DNA from: an uncultured Bacteroidales bacterium
GTDB lineage: Bacteria; Bacteroidota; Bacteroidia; Bacteroidales; UBA932
Assembly: GCA_944322805.1 (NCBI GenBank)
Contig: CALUQC010000065.1
Span: 1-34,625 of the forward strand
Reading direction: 5' to 3'
DNA length: 34,625 bases
The position numbers were made by a program, and so were the translations under genes. Shown one piece after another: positions 16,672-24,776 of the stretch. The notes beneath the pieces were generated by a model that was not told the origin of the DNA, ran no database searches, and saw nothing but the letters and a program-made list of their open reading frames with translations. Each line of letters begins with the position of its first letter. Position 1 is the stretch's first letter.

Positions 16672-17937
16672 ATGATGGACAAGAAAGTATTGGTAGTCGG
16701 AGGCGGCGGAAGATGCCATGCGATAGTGGATGCGCTGTCGCGTTCGCCGAAAGTCGGGAAAATATATTGTGCGCCGGGCAATGCCGGCATTGCTGCCCAG
16801 GCGGAGTGCGTGCCTCTCAAGGATACGCAGGTAGATGAATTGAAGGATTTTGCCCTTGAGCATGAAATAGACCTGACGGTCGTCGGTCCGGAAGTTTCTT
16901 TGGCTGCCGGTATCGTGGATGTGTTCAACTCTGCCGGACTGAGGATTTTCGGTCCGACCAGGGATGCGGCTCTTATAGAGTCGAGCAAGGATTTCGCGAA
17001 GCACCTTATGGACGAGTGCCATGTTCCGACTGCCTCGTTCCGTACTTTCGATGACTATGCCGAGGCTTTGGAACATGTCAGGGGCGGAAAATTCCCTGTC
17101 GTCCTGAAGTATGACGGCCTTGCTGCAGGAAAAGGCGTCGTGATAGCCGAGAACATGAATCAGGCTGAGTCGGCCTTGAAGGACATGCTCCTGGACGACA
17201 AGTTCGGAAAGGGCAGGGTAGTGGTGGAGGAGTTCCTTACGGGGCCCGAATTTTCTTTCATGTGCTTCGTGGACGGTGACAAGGTTTGGCCGATGACAGT
17301 GTCACAGGATCATAAAAGGGCATACGAGGGCGACAAGGGGCCGAACACTGGAGGCATGGGCGCGTACTCTCCCGTTCCGATTATCACTGATGAAGACATC
17401 GAGTATTCTTTGGAACATATCATGAAGCCTGTAGCGGCAGGCATGGTCGCGCAGGGCCGTCCTTTCAAGGGTGTGCTTTACGGCGGGCTGATGAAGACTC
17501 CTGACGGAGTGAAGGTCATAGAATTCAACTGCCGTTTCGGAGACCCTGAGACGGAAGTGGTCCTGCCGCGTCTTGAGACAGACATTTACGATATATTTAC
17601 CGCGGTGACCGACGGTACTCCCATGCCGGAAATCAGGTGGTCGTCCAAATCCGCCATCGGCTTCGTACTGGCATCGAAAGGCTACCCTGGCTCGTATGAA
17701 AAGGGGTATGCCATAGAAGGGCTTGCCGAAGCGGAAGCATTGGGCGATATCCGCATCTACCACATGGGTACGGCGGAAAAAGACGGCAAACTTGTAACAT
17801 CCGGAGGCCGCGTGCTCATGGTCGTCGGGTTCGGGGACAGTCTCCGGTCCGCCCAGGCCCATGCCCTCAAGGCCGTGGGCTGCATCCGGTGCGACAACCT
17901 GTTCTATCGCAAGGATATCGGCTGGAGGGTATTGTAG
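16672..17937 (+). CDS. purD: Phosphoribosylamine-glycine ligase
   Basis: This is an ATP-grasp ligase that joins glycine to phosphoribosylamine to give GAR, the second step of the pathway. The N-terminal Rossmann-like segment begins VLVVGGGGRCHAIVDAL. The family normally reads GGREHA, so Cys replaces the usual Glu. The rest is canonical: APGNAG, VVGPEVSLAAGIVD, FPVVLKYDGLAAGKGV, GMGAYSPVP and FNCRFGDPETEVVLPRL (metal and ATP site). The length of 421 residues is normal. ATG at 16672 is used; the next codon is also ATG. FolD follows after 41 bases. Confidence 0.95.
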   Translation: MMDKKVLVVGGGGRCHAIVDALSRSPKVGKIYCAPGNAGIAAQAECVPLKDTQVDELKDFALEHEIDLTVVGPEVSLAAGIVDVFNSAGLRIFGPTRDAALIESSKDFAKHLMDECHVPTASFRTFDDYAEALEHVRGGKFPVVLKYDGLAAGKGVVIAENMNQAESALKDMLLDDKFGKGRVVVEEFLTGPEFSFMCFVDGDKVWPMTVSQDHKRAYEGDKGPNTGGMGAYSPVPIITDEDIEYSLEHIMKPVAAGMVAQGRPFKGVLYGGLMKTPDGVKVIEFNCRFGDPETEVVLPRLETDIYDIFTAVTDGTPMPEIRWSSKSAIGFVLASKGYPGSYEKGYAIEGLAEAEALGDIRIYHMGTAEKDGKLVTSGGRVLMVVGFGDSLRSAQAHALKAVGCIRCDNLFYRKDIGWRVL

Positions 17938-17978
17938 GGACTGTTTGGCCAAATAGTCTGAAATTTATCGACAATATT

Positions 17979-18824
17979 ATGATAATCAGTGGAAAAGAAC
18001 TGTCTGCCAGGTTGAAGGCTGACATGAGGGATGAGGTGTCCTCATTCCCGGAAAAATACGGCAGAGTTCCTCATTTGGTGGTGATTTTAGTGGGCGACGA
18101 CCCTGCCAGCGTCTCTTACGTGACCGGAAAGGCCAAGGCTTCGGAGTTTGTCGGCATCAGGAATACTACTGTCAGGAAGCCGGAAACCATAACGGAAGAA
18201 GAACTTTTGGAACTTATCAGGCAGCTGAATGCGGATGATACCGTAGACGGAATTTTGGTGCAGCTGCCGCTGCCGGAGCATATCTCGGAGGCCAAAGTCA
18301 TAGAGACCATAGACAAGGCCAAGGATGTGGACGGTTTCCATCCTCTGAATGTTGCGGCCCTGTGGCAGAAACAGCCGTGCACCCTGCCGTGCACTCCGAA
18401 AGGAATCATAAAGATGCTCAAGGCTGCGGGTGTGCAGATAGAAGGGAAGCATGCCGTAGTGATAGGCCGGAGCAATATCGTGGGCCTGCCGGTGGCAAAA
18501 CTTCTTCTCAATGAAAATGCCACCGTCACTGTCGCTCACAGCCGCACGAAAGATCTTCCGTCGATTACCCGCCAGGCTGATATTTTAGTTGTGGCGATAG
18601 GCCGTCCGCGTTTTGTTAAGGCTGACATGGTTTCGGACGGAGCCGTGGTCATCGATGTGGGGGTCAACCGCGACCCAGAGACCGGCAAACTCTGCGGAGA
18701 CGTGGATTTCGCCGCCATTGAGCCGAAAGCCTCCGTCATCACTCCTGTCCCGGGCGGAGTCGGTCCGATGACCATCTGCTGCCTGATGGAAAATACCATC
18801 GAATGCTTCCTCCGTACCCGGTAA
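17979..18824 (+). CDS. folD: Methylene-THF dehydrogenase / methenyl-THF cyclohydrolase
   Basis: FolD oxidises 5,10-methylene-THF with NADP+ and hydrolyses the product to 10-formyl-THF, the formyl donor for PurH. The start MIISGKELS at 17979 was chosen over an upstream in-frame ATG (17889) that lies inside purD. Motifs are VGDDPASVSYVTGKAKA with the active-site Tyr and Lys, GILVQLPLP, PCTPKGIIKML, the nucleotide-binding GRSNIVGLPVAKLLL, and TPVPGGVGPMT. The length of 281 residues is typical. It is the last gene of the pur operon, and its placement directly couples one-carbon supply to purine synthesis. Confidence 0.96.
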   Translation: MIISGKELSARLKADMRDEVSSFPEKYGRVPHLVVILVGDDPASVSYVTGKAKASEFVGIRNTTVRKPETITEEELLELIRQLNADDTVDGILVQLPLPEHISEAKVIETIDKAKDVDGFHPLNVAALWQKQPCTLPCTPKGIIKMLKAAGVQIEGKHAVVIGRSNIVGLPVAKLLLNENATVTVAHSRTKDLPSITRQADILVVAIGRPRFVKADMVSDGAVVIDVGVNRDPETGKLCGDVDFAAIEPKASVITPVPGGVGPMTICCLMENTIECFLRTR

Positions 18825-18858
18825 GGACTGAGGCGGTTTTGTCGGAGCCAAGGATAAA

Positions 18859-18886
18859 GAGGGCGAGTCTACTTTTGACCGCCCTC
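18859..18886. terminator. Candidate terminator between convergent folD and glyA
   Basis: A perfect 7-bp inverted repeat GAGGGCG/CGCCCTC encloses 14 bases in the 114-base convergent gap. A second small hairpin, TGCCC-TTT-GGGCA, lies at 18914-18926. Neither has a strong U-tract, so efficiency is uncertain; the location suits a bidirectional stop. Confidence 0.4.
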
Positions 18887-18938
18887 ACTTTGAATACTAA
18901 GTATCTCGGAAATTGCCCTTTGGGCAGCATGCGGACCG

Positions 18939-20267
18939 CTAATATTTATTCAGCGGCATTCCGCTCATCTTCATGCGGACCTGTTTGCGGACGTTGGCTA
19001 TGACTGCGTCATGCTCTTCCTTGCCTTCTTCCGACTTGCCTGAAACATAGCCGATATGGGCTGCGGCGCTTGCCAGGACAGTGTCGATCAGATTGACGAT
19101 AAATTCCATGTCTTTCTCCACGAGCCCTCTCGAAGTGACTGCCGGGGTCCCTATCCTGATGCCGGATGTCTGGAACGGTGAGCGGGAATCGAACGGCACC
19201 ATGTTCTTGTTGATGGTGATATCGGCCTTGCCGAGTTCCTTTTCCGCCATTTTTCCGGTCAATTCACTGAATTTGGTCCTTAAGTCTATCAGCATCAGGT
19301 GATTGTCCGTACCGCCGGACACTACCTTGTAGCCTTTTGCCTTGAATGCCTCGGCCATGGCGAAAGCATTTGCCACCACCTGTTTCTGATACTCCACGAA
19401 CTCGGGCTGCAAGGCCTCGTAGAACGAAACCGCCTTGGCTGCAATGCAATGCTCGAGCGGGCCACCCTGTACTCCCGGAAAGACGCTCGAATTCAGTATC
19501 TGGGACATTTTCTTGATTGCGCCCTTTGGCGTGGTCAGTCCCCACGGGTTGTCGAAATCCTTGCCCATCAGTATGATACCTCCTCTCGGTCCGCGGAGTG
19601 TCTTGTGGGTCGTGGATGTGACGATATGTGCGTATTTTACAGGATTGCTGAGAAGCCCGGCAGCGATAAGTCCGGCAGTGTGGGCCATGTCCACCATGAG
19701 AATCGCTCCGACGCTGTCAGCTATTTTCCTCATGCGTTCCCAGTCCCATTCGCGGGAATATGCGGAAGCGCCGCCGATGATCAGTTTCGGTCTGAATTCC
19801 TCCGCTTTTTTCTCCATGTCGTTATAGTCGATCATTCCGGTCACTTCATCGAGCCCGTAAGCTACCGCGTGATACAGAATACCGGACATGTTCACAGGGG
19901 AGCCGTGGGTCAGATGCCCGCCGTGTGCAAGGTCGAGTCCCATGAACGTGTCTCCAGGCTTCAGGCAGGCCATCATCACGGCCATGTTCGCCTGTGCTCC
20001 GGAATGCGGCTGGACATTTGCATATTCGGCTTCGAAAAGCTGGCAGAGTCTGTCGATAGCCAACTGCTCTATCTGGTCTACTATTTCACAGCCTCCATAA
20101 TATCTTGCCCCCGGATAGCCTTCGGCATATTTGTTCGTGCAAATGGAGCCGAGAGCGTTCAGTACCTGCTTGCTGACATAGTTTTCAGAGGCGATCAGTT
20201 CGATTCCGTTGGTCTGTCTGTCTTCTTCCTTTTTTATCAGATTGAAAATCTGAAGATCCTGTTTCAT
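18939..20267 (-). CDS. glyA: Serine hydroxymethyltransferase
   Basis: GlyA is a PLP enzyme converting serine and THF to glycine and 5,10-methylene-THF, feeding both PurD (glycine) and FolD. The length is 442 residues. Features are [10 protein letters not shown] near the N-terminus, [40 protein letters not shown], and the PLP lysine Lys222 in [14 protein letters not shown]. It is convergent with folD rather than in the operon, and has its own -7 box upstream. The C-terminus includes the usual [10 protein letters not shown] motif. Confidence 0.97.
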   Translation of the reverse strand: MKQDLQIFNLIKKEEDRQTNGIELIASENYVSKQVLNALGSICTNKYAEGYPGARYYGGCEIVDQIEQLAIDRLCQLFEAEYANVQPHSGAQANMAVMMACLKPGDTFMGLDLAHGGHLTHGSPVNMSGILYHAVAYGLDEVTGMIDYNDMEKKAEEFRPKLIIGGASAYSREWDWERMRKIADSVGAILMVDMAHTAGLIAAGLLSNPVKYAHIVTSTTHKTLRGPRGGIILMGKDFDNPWGLTTPKGAIKKMSQILNSSVFPGVQGGPLEHCIAAKAVSFYEALQPEFVEYQKQVVANAFAMAEAFKAKGYKVVSGGTDNHLMLIDLRTKFSELTGKMAEKELGKADITINKNMVPFDSRSPFQTSGIRIGTPAVTSRGLVEKDMEFIVNLIDTVLASAAAHIGYVSGKSEEGKEEHDAVIANVRKQVRMKMSGMPLNKY

Positions 20268-20292
20268 ATCTGTTTCTTTTACTTAAACCCGA

Positions 20293-20300
20293 CAAATTTA
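20293..20300 (-). promoter_or_regulatory. Putative glyA -7 box
   Basis: The minus strand reads TAAATTTG, an exact match to TAnnTTTG, 25 bases before the glyA start. No -33 TTG is seen at the usual distance. Confidence 0.45.
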
Positions 20301-20424
20301 CGGATTTTTTTCAAACGGATTCCCGATGCCGGGATTTTATATCGAAAAATTTGTGCATATTCGCGCCATGTATCCGGCGGAAAGGCATGGAACGCATCCG
20401 GAAGCCGGAAATGAAACCATACGG

Positions 20425-20952
20425 ATGAAAGACAGAAAATTATTGAATATAGAGCTCGGCCGCATGACGGTCGAGCAATACAAACACTCCGAAAAGTCCG
20501 GAATTGTCGTAATATTGGACAACGTGCGCAGTGCGCACAATGTCGGCTCGGCTTTCCGCAGCTGCGACTCTTTCAAGATAGACAAGGTCTGCCTTTGCGG
20601 CATCTGCGCAGTCCCTCCGTCGCCGGAGATCCACAAGTCTGCCATCGGAGCCGAATTCAGTGTGGACTGGGAATATTTCCCTGAAACCATGTCCGCCGTG
20701 ACCCGCCTGAAAAACGAGGGATACCATATCATCAGTGTGGAACAGACAGTGCATTCCCTTTCATTGGACGATTTTGTCCCTGCCCCGGACGGCAAATACG
20801 CCTTTGTTTTCGGCAATGAGGTTTCCGGCGTTGCCCAGGAGGTCGTGGATGCATCCGATTTTTCCTTGGAGATTCCCCAATACGGTACCAAGCATTCGTT
20901 GAATGTTTCGGTGTCGGTGGGTATTGTCCTCTGGGTCGCCCACAAACGATGA
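20425..20952 (+). CDS. SpoU/TrmH family RNA 2'-O-methyltransferase
   Basis: This is an SPOUT-class SAM-dependent methyltransferase acting on ribose 2'-OH of tRNA or rRNA. Motif 1 appears as VILDNVRSAHNVGSAFRSCD, motif 2 as YAFVFGNEVSGV, and motif 3 as IPQYGTKHSLNVSVSVGIVLW, which together form the trefoil-knot SAM site. The start at 20425 (MKDRKLLNIELGRM) was chosen because Bacteroidota relatives I recall begin with a similar RKL...EL.R segment. In-frame starts at 20326 and 20368 would add poorly conserved residues. The resulting 175-residue protein lacks an N-terminal RNA-binding domain. The target nucleotide cannot be assigned. Confidence 0.88.
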   Translation: MKDRKLLNIELGRMTVEQYKHSEKSGIVVILDNVRSAHNVGSAFRSCDSFKIDKVCLCGICAVPPSPEIHKSAIGAEFSVDWEYFPETMSAVTRLKNEGYHIISVEQTVHSLSLDDFVPAPDGKYAFVFGNEVSGVAQEVVDASDFSLEIPQYGTKHSLNVSVSVGIVLWVAHKR

Positions 20953-20953
20953 T

Positions 20954-21082
20954 CGTGCCGCCGGAGCGGGCCATTTTTCCGTGTCCACTTTTTTAAGCCG
21001 GTACAGGGATATATGTCGTGCCTGTCGGCTGCCTGAAACCGTAAGTGCTAACCTCTCACGCTTTTCAGCATCCGGCGGCACG
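20954..21082. repeat. 129-bp inverted-repeat element with internal stems
   Basis: A perfect 12-bp inverted repeat (CGTGCCGCCGGA at 20954-20965, TCCGGCGGCACG at 21071-21082) bounds the element. Inside are AGCCG-gt-ACAGG (20996-21007) pairing with CCTGTCGGCT (21021-21030), and CTGAAA (21033-21038) pairing with TTTCAG (21063-21068). Only two bases separate the inner stems from each other and from the closing stem, as in a folded multi-branch RNA. It fills nearly the whole gap between two convergent genes. It could be a structured RNA, a small MITE-like element or a terminator; the sequence alone does not decide. Confidence 0.55.
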
Positions 21083-21087
21083 ACCGG

Positions 21088-23727
21088 TCAGTCATTGATT
21101 TTAAGGGCTTTGAACAGCTCCACTACAACCAACGGCACCAAAGCCAGTCCTGCAACGGTCAGCCATTGCGTGCATCCCATGGAGGAGAAGCTGAACGCCT
21201 CTGCGAAAGCCGGCACCAAAAGCACTGCCAGGGAAAATATCAGCGACATCCCGATAGCGAATATCAGAGCCTTGTTCCGCAGCGGATTGAACTTGAAGCG
21301 GGACTCCGTGTTCGAATGGAGGTTGCCTGCATGCACGAGCTTTCCGGCTATAAGGGAAGCGAACGCCATGGTCTGTCCGAGAGATTCGGCTGATTCCGCA
21401 TTGCCGTATATTTCCATCCCCATCTGCTTTCCGATGATGAAAGCCACGAGAGTGATGGCGCCCATCATGACGCCCTGATAGCTTATCCTCCAGATCATCC
21501 CCTTGTCCATGAACTGTTTGCCTGCCCCGCGAGGGCTTTTCTTCATGATATCCTTTGCCGCAGGGTCCAGGCTGAGGGCTAATGCAGGGAAAGTCTCGCT
21601 TACAAGATTTATCCAGAGAATGTGGATAGGCAGCAGCGGAATACCCATGTTGAATATCGAAGTCACGAACAGCAGAAGCACCTCTCCGAGATTTGTGGAC
21701 AACAGGAAAAGGATGGTCTTCAATATGTTGTCATAAATGCGCCGCCCTTCCGACACTGCCGAAACGATAGTTACGAAATTGTCGTCCGACAGAATCATGT
21801 CCGAAGCCTCTTTGGCGACCTCCGTACCGGTGATGCCCATCGACACCCCTATGTCAGCCTGCTTCAGAGCCGGCGCATCGTTCACCCCGTCTCCGGTCAT
21901 GGCCACGATTTCGCCTTTTTTCTGCCATGCCGTCACTATCTTTACTTTCTGCTCCGGCGCGATACGGGCATATACGGTGTATTTGTCGACGTTTTCATTG
22001 AAGTAATCCTTGTCCAGTTTCTCCAGTTCGGTGCCCGTAATGGACAGGTCGCCCTCCTTGTGGATTCCTATTTTTCTGGCTATCGCCAATGCCGTAGCCT
22101 TGTGGTCGCCGGTGATCATTATGGTCCGGATACCTGCATTATGGCATTCTTCGATGGCTCCTATTACTTCATCCCTTTCAGGATCTATCATTCCGGTGAT
22201 GCCGGCGAAAATCAGATCCCGCTCCACTTCCTCCATTTCGGAAGACACGGCATCCGTCGGCCTGTATGCCATTGCCAGGACTCTCAGAGCGGAATCCGCC
22301 ATCTTCGAATTGCGTTCCTGGAGGTCGGCAATGTCTCCGGCGGTGATTTCCCTTACCCCTTCGGCAGTCTCTATCCTCGTGCAGACCGAAAGCACCTCGT
22401 CCAGACCGCCCTTGGTATTGATTTGCAGTGTCCCGTCCTGCATCCTGTTTATCGTGGACATTCTCTTTCGGGTGGAATCGAAAGCCACCTCGCCCACGCG
22501 CGGACAGGCTGCATCGAGAGAAGCCTTGCTGATTCCGTGCCTGTTTCCGAGGTCTATGAGGGCTATCTCGGTAGGGTCGCCCACCATGGATGTCCCTCCG
22601 TCACTGTTCTTCACCTCCTTGGCATCGCAGCACAGCACGGCTATGGTGTACATTCTTTCAGCCTGCCCTGCCGTATATTCATCGACTACCGTCATCTGGT
22701 TTTTCGTGAGTGTCCCGGTCTTGTCGGAACAGATGACAGTCGTACATCCGAGCGTTTCCACGGAAGGCAGCTTGCGGACTATGGCGTTATGCTTCACCAT
22801 CCTCCTTACGCCCATGGACAGAATGATGGTGGAAATGGCCGGAAGACCTTCCGGAATGGCGGCAACGGCGAGGGATACGGCTACCATCAGCATGTTGATG
22901 ACAGGCTCGCCGTTGAATAATATGCCTATTGCGAAAATCACGACGCAGATAAGGACCGAAGCCGTTCCGATGACCTTGCCGAGCTTCTCCAGACGCACCT
23001 GCATCGGGGTCCTGGTGTCGGACTCGCCTCCGAGCATGTCGGCTATCTTGCCTATTTCAGTATTCATTCCCGTTCCGACCACAATGCCTTTTCCGTGTCC
23101 GAACGTCACCACTCCGCTGGAATACGCCATGTTCTTCCTGTCCCCGAGCGGGATGTCTTCGTCGGCGAGCGTTTCAGGACTTTTCTCTACCGGCACCGAT
23201 TCTCCTGTCATGGACGACTCCTGGATGCTCATGTTGTACGACTCGGTGATTCTGATGTCCGCCGGCACGATGTCTCCGGTTTCCAGCTCCACAAGATCCC
23301 CGGGCACCACGTCCTCCACGTTCACCACCATTGCCTCTCCGTCCCTGACGACCTTTGCCATCGGGGCGGCCATCTTTTTCAGCGACTCGAGCGACTTCTG
23401 CGCCTTGAATTCCTGATATGCCCCGATGAAGGCGTTCAGGAGCAGGATGCCTGCTATTATATAGGTGTCTATCAGGCCTCCTTCCTCCGGATTGCTCAGT
23501 CCCATTATGCCGGAAATGACGGCGGCGATGATCAGGAGAATGATCATGAAACTCTTGAACTGGGCGACGAACATTGCGAAAAACGAGCGTCCCTTTTTCT
23601 GTACCAATGTATTTTTCCCGTATTTGCCGATGCGGGAACCGATTTCGTCTTTTCCGAGACCTCGGGCTGAATCCGTCCCGAATTCCTTCGATATTTCTTC
23701 GATGGATCTGCTGTAAATATGTTTCAT
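21088..23727 (-). CDS. Calcium-translocating P-type ATPase
   Basis: This 879-residue type II P-type ATPase resembles the SERCA/PMCA-like bacterial Ca2+ pumps. Seen in order are an N-terminal cation-ATPase domain, TGES in the actuator domain, the M4 ion-binding motif AAIPEGLPAIS, the phosphorylation site Asp335 in CSDKTGTLTKNQM, a TGDHKATA motif, the hinge TGDGVNDAPALKQADIG, and a C-terminal cation-ATPase region with M5-M10. It is expected to export Ca2+ from the cytoplasm using ATP. Selectivity for Ca2+ over Mg2+ or Na+ is inferred from overall similarity. It is divergent from the araC-type gene and has its own -7 box. Confidence 0.92.
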   Translation of the reverse strand: MKHIYSRSIEEISKEFGTDSARGLGKDEIGSRIGKYGKNTLVQKKGRSFFAMFVAQFKSFMIILLIIAAVISGIMGLSNPEEGGLIDTYIIAGILLLNAFIGAYQEFKAQKSLESLKKMAAPMAKVVRDGEAMVVNVEDVVPGDLVELETGDIVPADIRITESYNMSIQESSMTGESVPVEKSPETLADEDIPLGDRKNMAYSSGVVTFGHGKGIVVGTGMNTEIGKIADMLGGESDTRTPMQVRLEKLGKVIGTASVLICVVIFAIGILFNGEPVINMLMVAVSLAVAAIPEGLPAISTIILSMGVRRMVKHNAIVRKLPSVETLGCTTVICSDKTGTLTKNQMTVVDEYTAGQAERMYTIAVLCCDAKEVKNSDGGTSMVGDPTEIALIDLGNRHGISKASLDAACPRVGEVAFDSTRKRMSTINRMQDGTLQINTKGGLDEVLSVCTRIETAEGVREITAGDIADLQERNSKMADSALRVLAMAYRPTDAVSSEMEEVERDLIFAGITGMIDPERDEVIGAIEECHNAGIRTIMITGDHKATALAIARKIGIHKEGDLSITGTELEKLDKDYFNENVDKYTVYARIAPEQKVKIVTAWQKKGEIVAMTGDGVNDAPALKQADIGVSMGITGTEVAKEASDMILSDDNFVTIVSAVSEGRRIYDNILKTILFLLSTNLGEVLLLFVTSIFNMGIPLLPIHILWINLVSETFPALALSLDPAAKDIMKKSPRGAGKQFMDKGMIWRISYQGVMMGAITLVAFIIGKQMGMEIYGNAESAESLGQTMAFASLIAGKLVHAGNLHSNTESRFKFNPLRNKALIFAIGMSLIFSLAVLLVPAFAEAFSFSSMGCTQWLTVAGLALVPLVVVELFKALKIND

Positions 23728-23753
23728 CGTTCAGATTTTTTCAAAACCGTGTG

Positions 23754-23761
23754 CAAAAATA
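23754..23761 (-). promoter_or_regulatory. Putative -7 box of the P-type ATPase gene
   Basis: The minus strand reads TATTTTTG, an exact TAnnTTTG match, 26 bases before the start codon. It sits one base from the -33 element of the divergent regulator promoter. Confidence 0.5.
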
Positions 23762-23762
23762 A

Positions 23763-23792
23763 TTGGAGTATGCTGATATATTGTTAAGTTTG
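23763..23792 (+). promoter_or_regulatory. Putative promoter of the AraC-type regulator
   Basis: TTG (23763-23765), a 19-base spacer and TAAGTTTG (23785-23792) match both elements of the Bacteroidota vegetative promoter. This is the best-formed promoter in the window. Transcription would begin about 28 bases before the ATG at 23827. Confidence 0.65.
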
Positions 23793-23826
23793 CAGAATAA
23801 AAAATGTAGGAAAAGTCGTATTCGAA

Positions 23827-24717
23827 ATGAGAGGAAAGGAAGAACAGCGATTCAGACGTATCGACGTAGGAGACCTGTCCGACGTAGTCAACTCCCAGTA
23901 CCTCAACAATTTCTATTTGTTATACGACACCCTGAAAGACATTTTTTTCGAAAAAGGTTCTTCGTTCATTTTTAACGGTTTTTCCATCACCCTGTGCAAA
24001 AAGGGATATTGTTCCATGAAGGTGAGCGGCAGGGATTATACGGCGGAGAAGGATTCCCTCGTGATTCTTTCCCCGAACCAGTTCGTTGAAATCACCGACA
24101 TATCGGAAGATTTCACCCCCGTATCCATCATCGTCTCACTGGATGTCATCCTCGAATTTCCCAGCCCGGTAGACATGGACATCATGTACAATGTCCCGAG
24201 ATATCCTGTCATCGGCCTGTCTCCGGAAAAGCTGGCCCACTTCATGGAATATTACGATTTTATAGAAAAACAGTACAACGAGACGGACAATGCCTACCGG
24301 GAAGAAATCTCCAAGGCACTCCTGTATGCTCTGATGCTGGAAATATGCGATGTGTTCAGATCCGTCACCGGAGATGACAAGGATATCGCCAGGCCGAAGC
24401 CGGAACAGCTGACGGACGATTTCTTCAAGCTGCTGGCAAGGCACTACAAGACCGAACACAATATCGGGTTTTATGCGGACATGCTGAACCGCACCCCGAA
24501 ATATCTGTCCGGCGCCATCAAACGGCTCAGCGGCAGATCCGTATCGGACTGGATAAACTCCACGCTGATAAGTGAAATCAAACTCAGGCTGAAAGTGACG
24601 GACAAGACTGTCCTGGAGATTTCCGAGGAGCTGAATTTTTCCAGCCCCTCTGTCTTTGTGCAGTTTTTCCGGCACCATACCGGCATCACCCCTCTCCAGT
24701 ACCGGAAGCAGGGTTGA
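23827..24717 (+). CDS. AraC-family transcriptional regulator of the glycan locus
   Basis: This is a 296-residue DNA-binding protein. The C-terminal third (about residues 195-293) has the double helix-turn-helix of AraC/XylS proteins, including NIGFYADMLNRTPKYLSGAIKRLSGRSVSDWI and the second-HTH pattern VLEISEELNFSSPSVFVQFFRHHTGITPLQYR. The N-terminal part (GFSITLCKKGYCSMKVSG and following) is predicted to be a cupin-like ligand-sensing domain. It has no signal peptide or transmembrane segment. Position immediately upstream of a GH3 gene and a SusCDE set suggests local control of the locus, in place of the hybrid two-component or ECF systems often found there. The effector is unknown. Confidence 0.9.
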   Translation: MRGKEEQRFRRIDVGDLSDVVNSQYLNNFYLLYDTLKDIFFEKGSSFIFNGFSITLCKKGYCSMKVSGRDYTAEKDSLVILSPNQFVEITDISEDFTPVSIIVSLDVILEFPSPVDMDIMYNVPRYPVIGLSPEKLAHFMEYYDFIEKQYNETDNAYREEISKALLYALMLEICDVFRSVTGDDKDIARPKPEQLTDDFFKLLARHYKTEHNIGFYADMLNRTPKYLSGAIKRLSGRSVSDWINSTLISEIKLRLKVTDKTVLEISEELNFSSPSVFVQFFRHHTGITPLQYRKQG

Positions 24718-24720
24718 AGC

Positions 24721-24734
24721 CGGCGTATCCGCCG
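24721..24734 (+). other. Hairpin after the regulator gene
   Basis: CGGCG-TATC-CGCCG begins three bases after the regulator stop. No U-run follows, so it is a weak terminator at most; read-through into the GH3 gene 43 bases on is possible. Confidence 0.35.
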
Positions 24735-24776
24735 TTACGGTAAAATGATGAAACCGATTCAATAAAAATATATTAG

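Noticed and set aside
18825-18938. Possible tRNA or small RNA in the folD-glyA gap
   Set aside because: No cloverleaf or T-loop sequence is present; only the two simple hairpins listed as a candidate terminator.
20326-20424. Upstream starts for the SpoU-family methyltransferase
   Set aside because: The added residues are not like the family, and a start at 20326 would lie almost directly against the glyA promoter region; the ATG at 20425 begins the conserved part.
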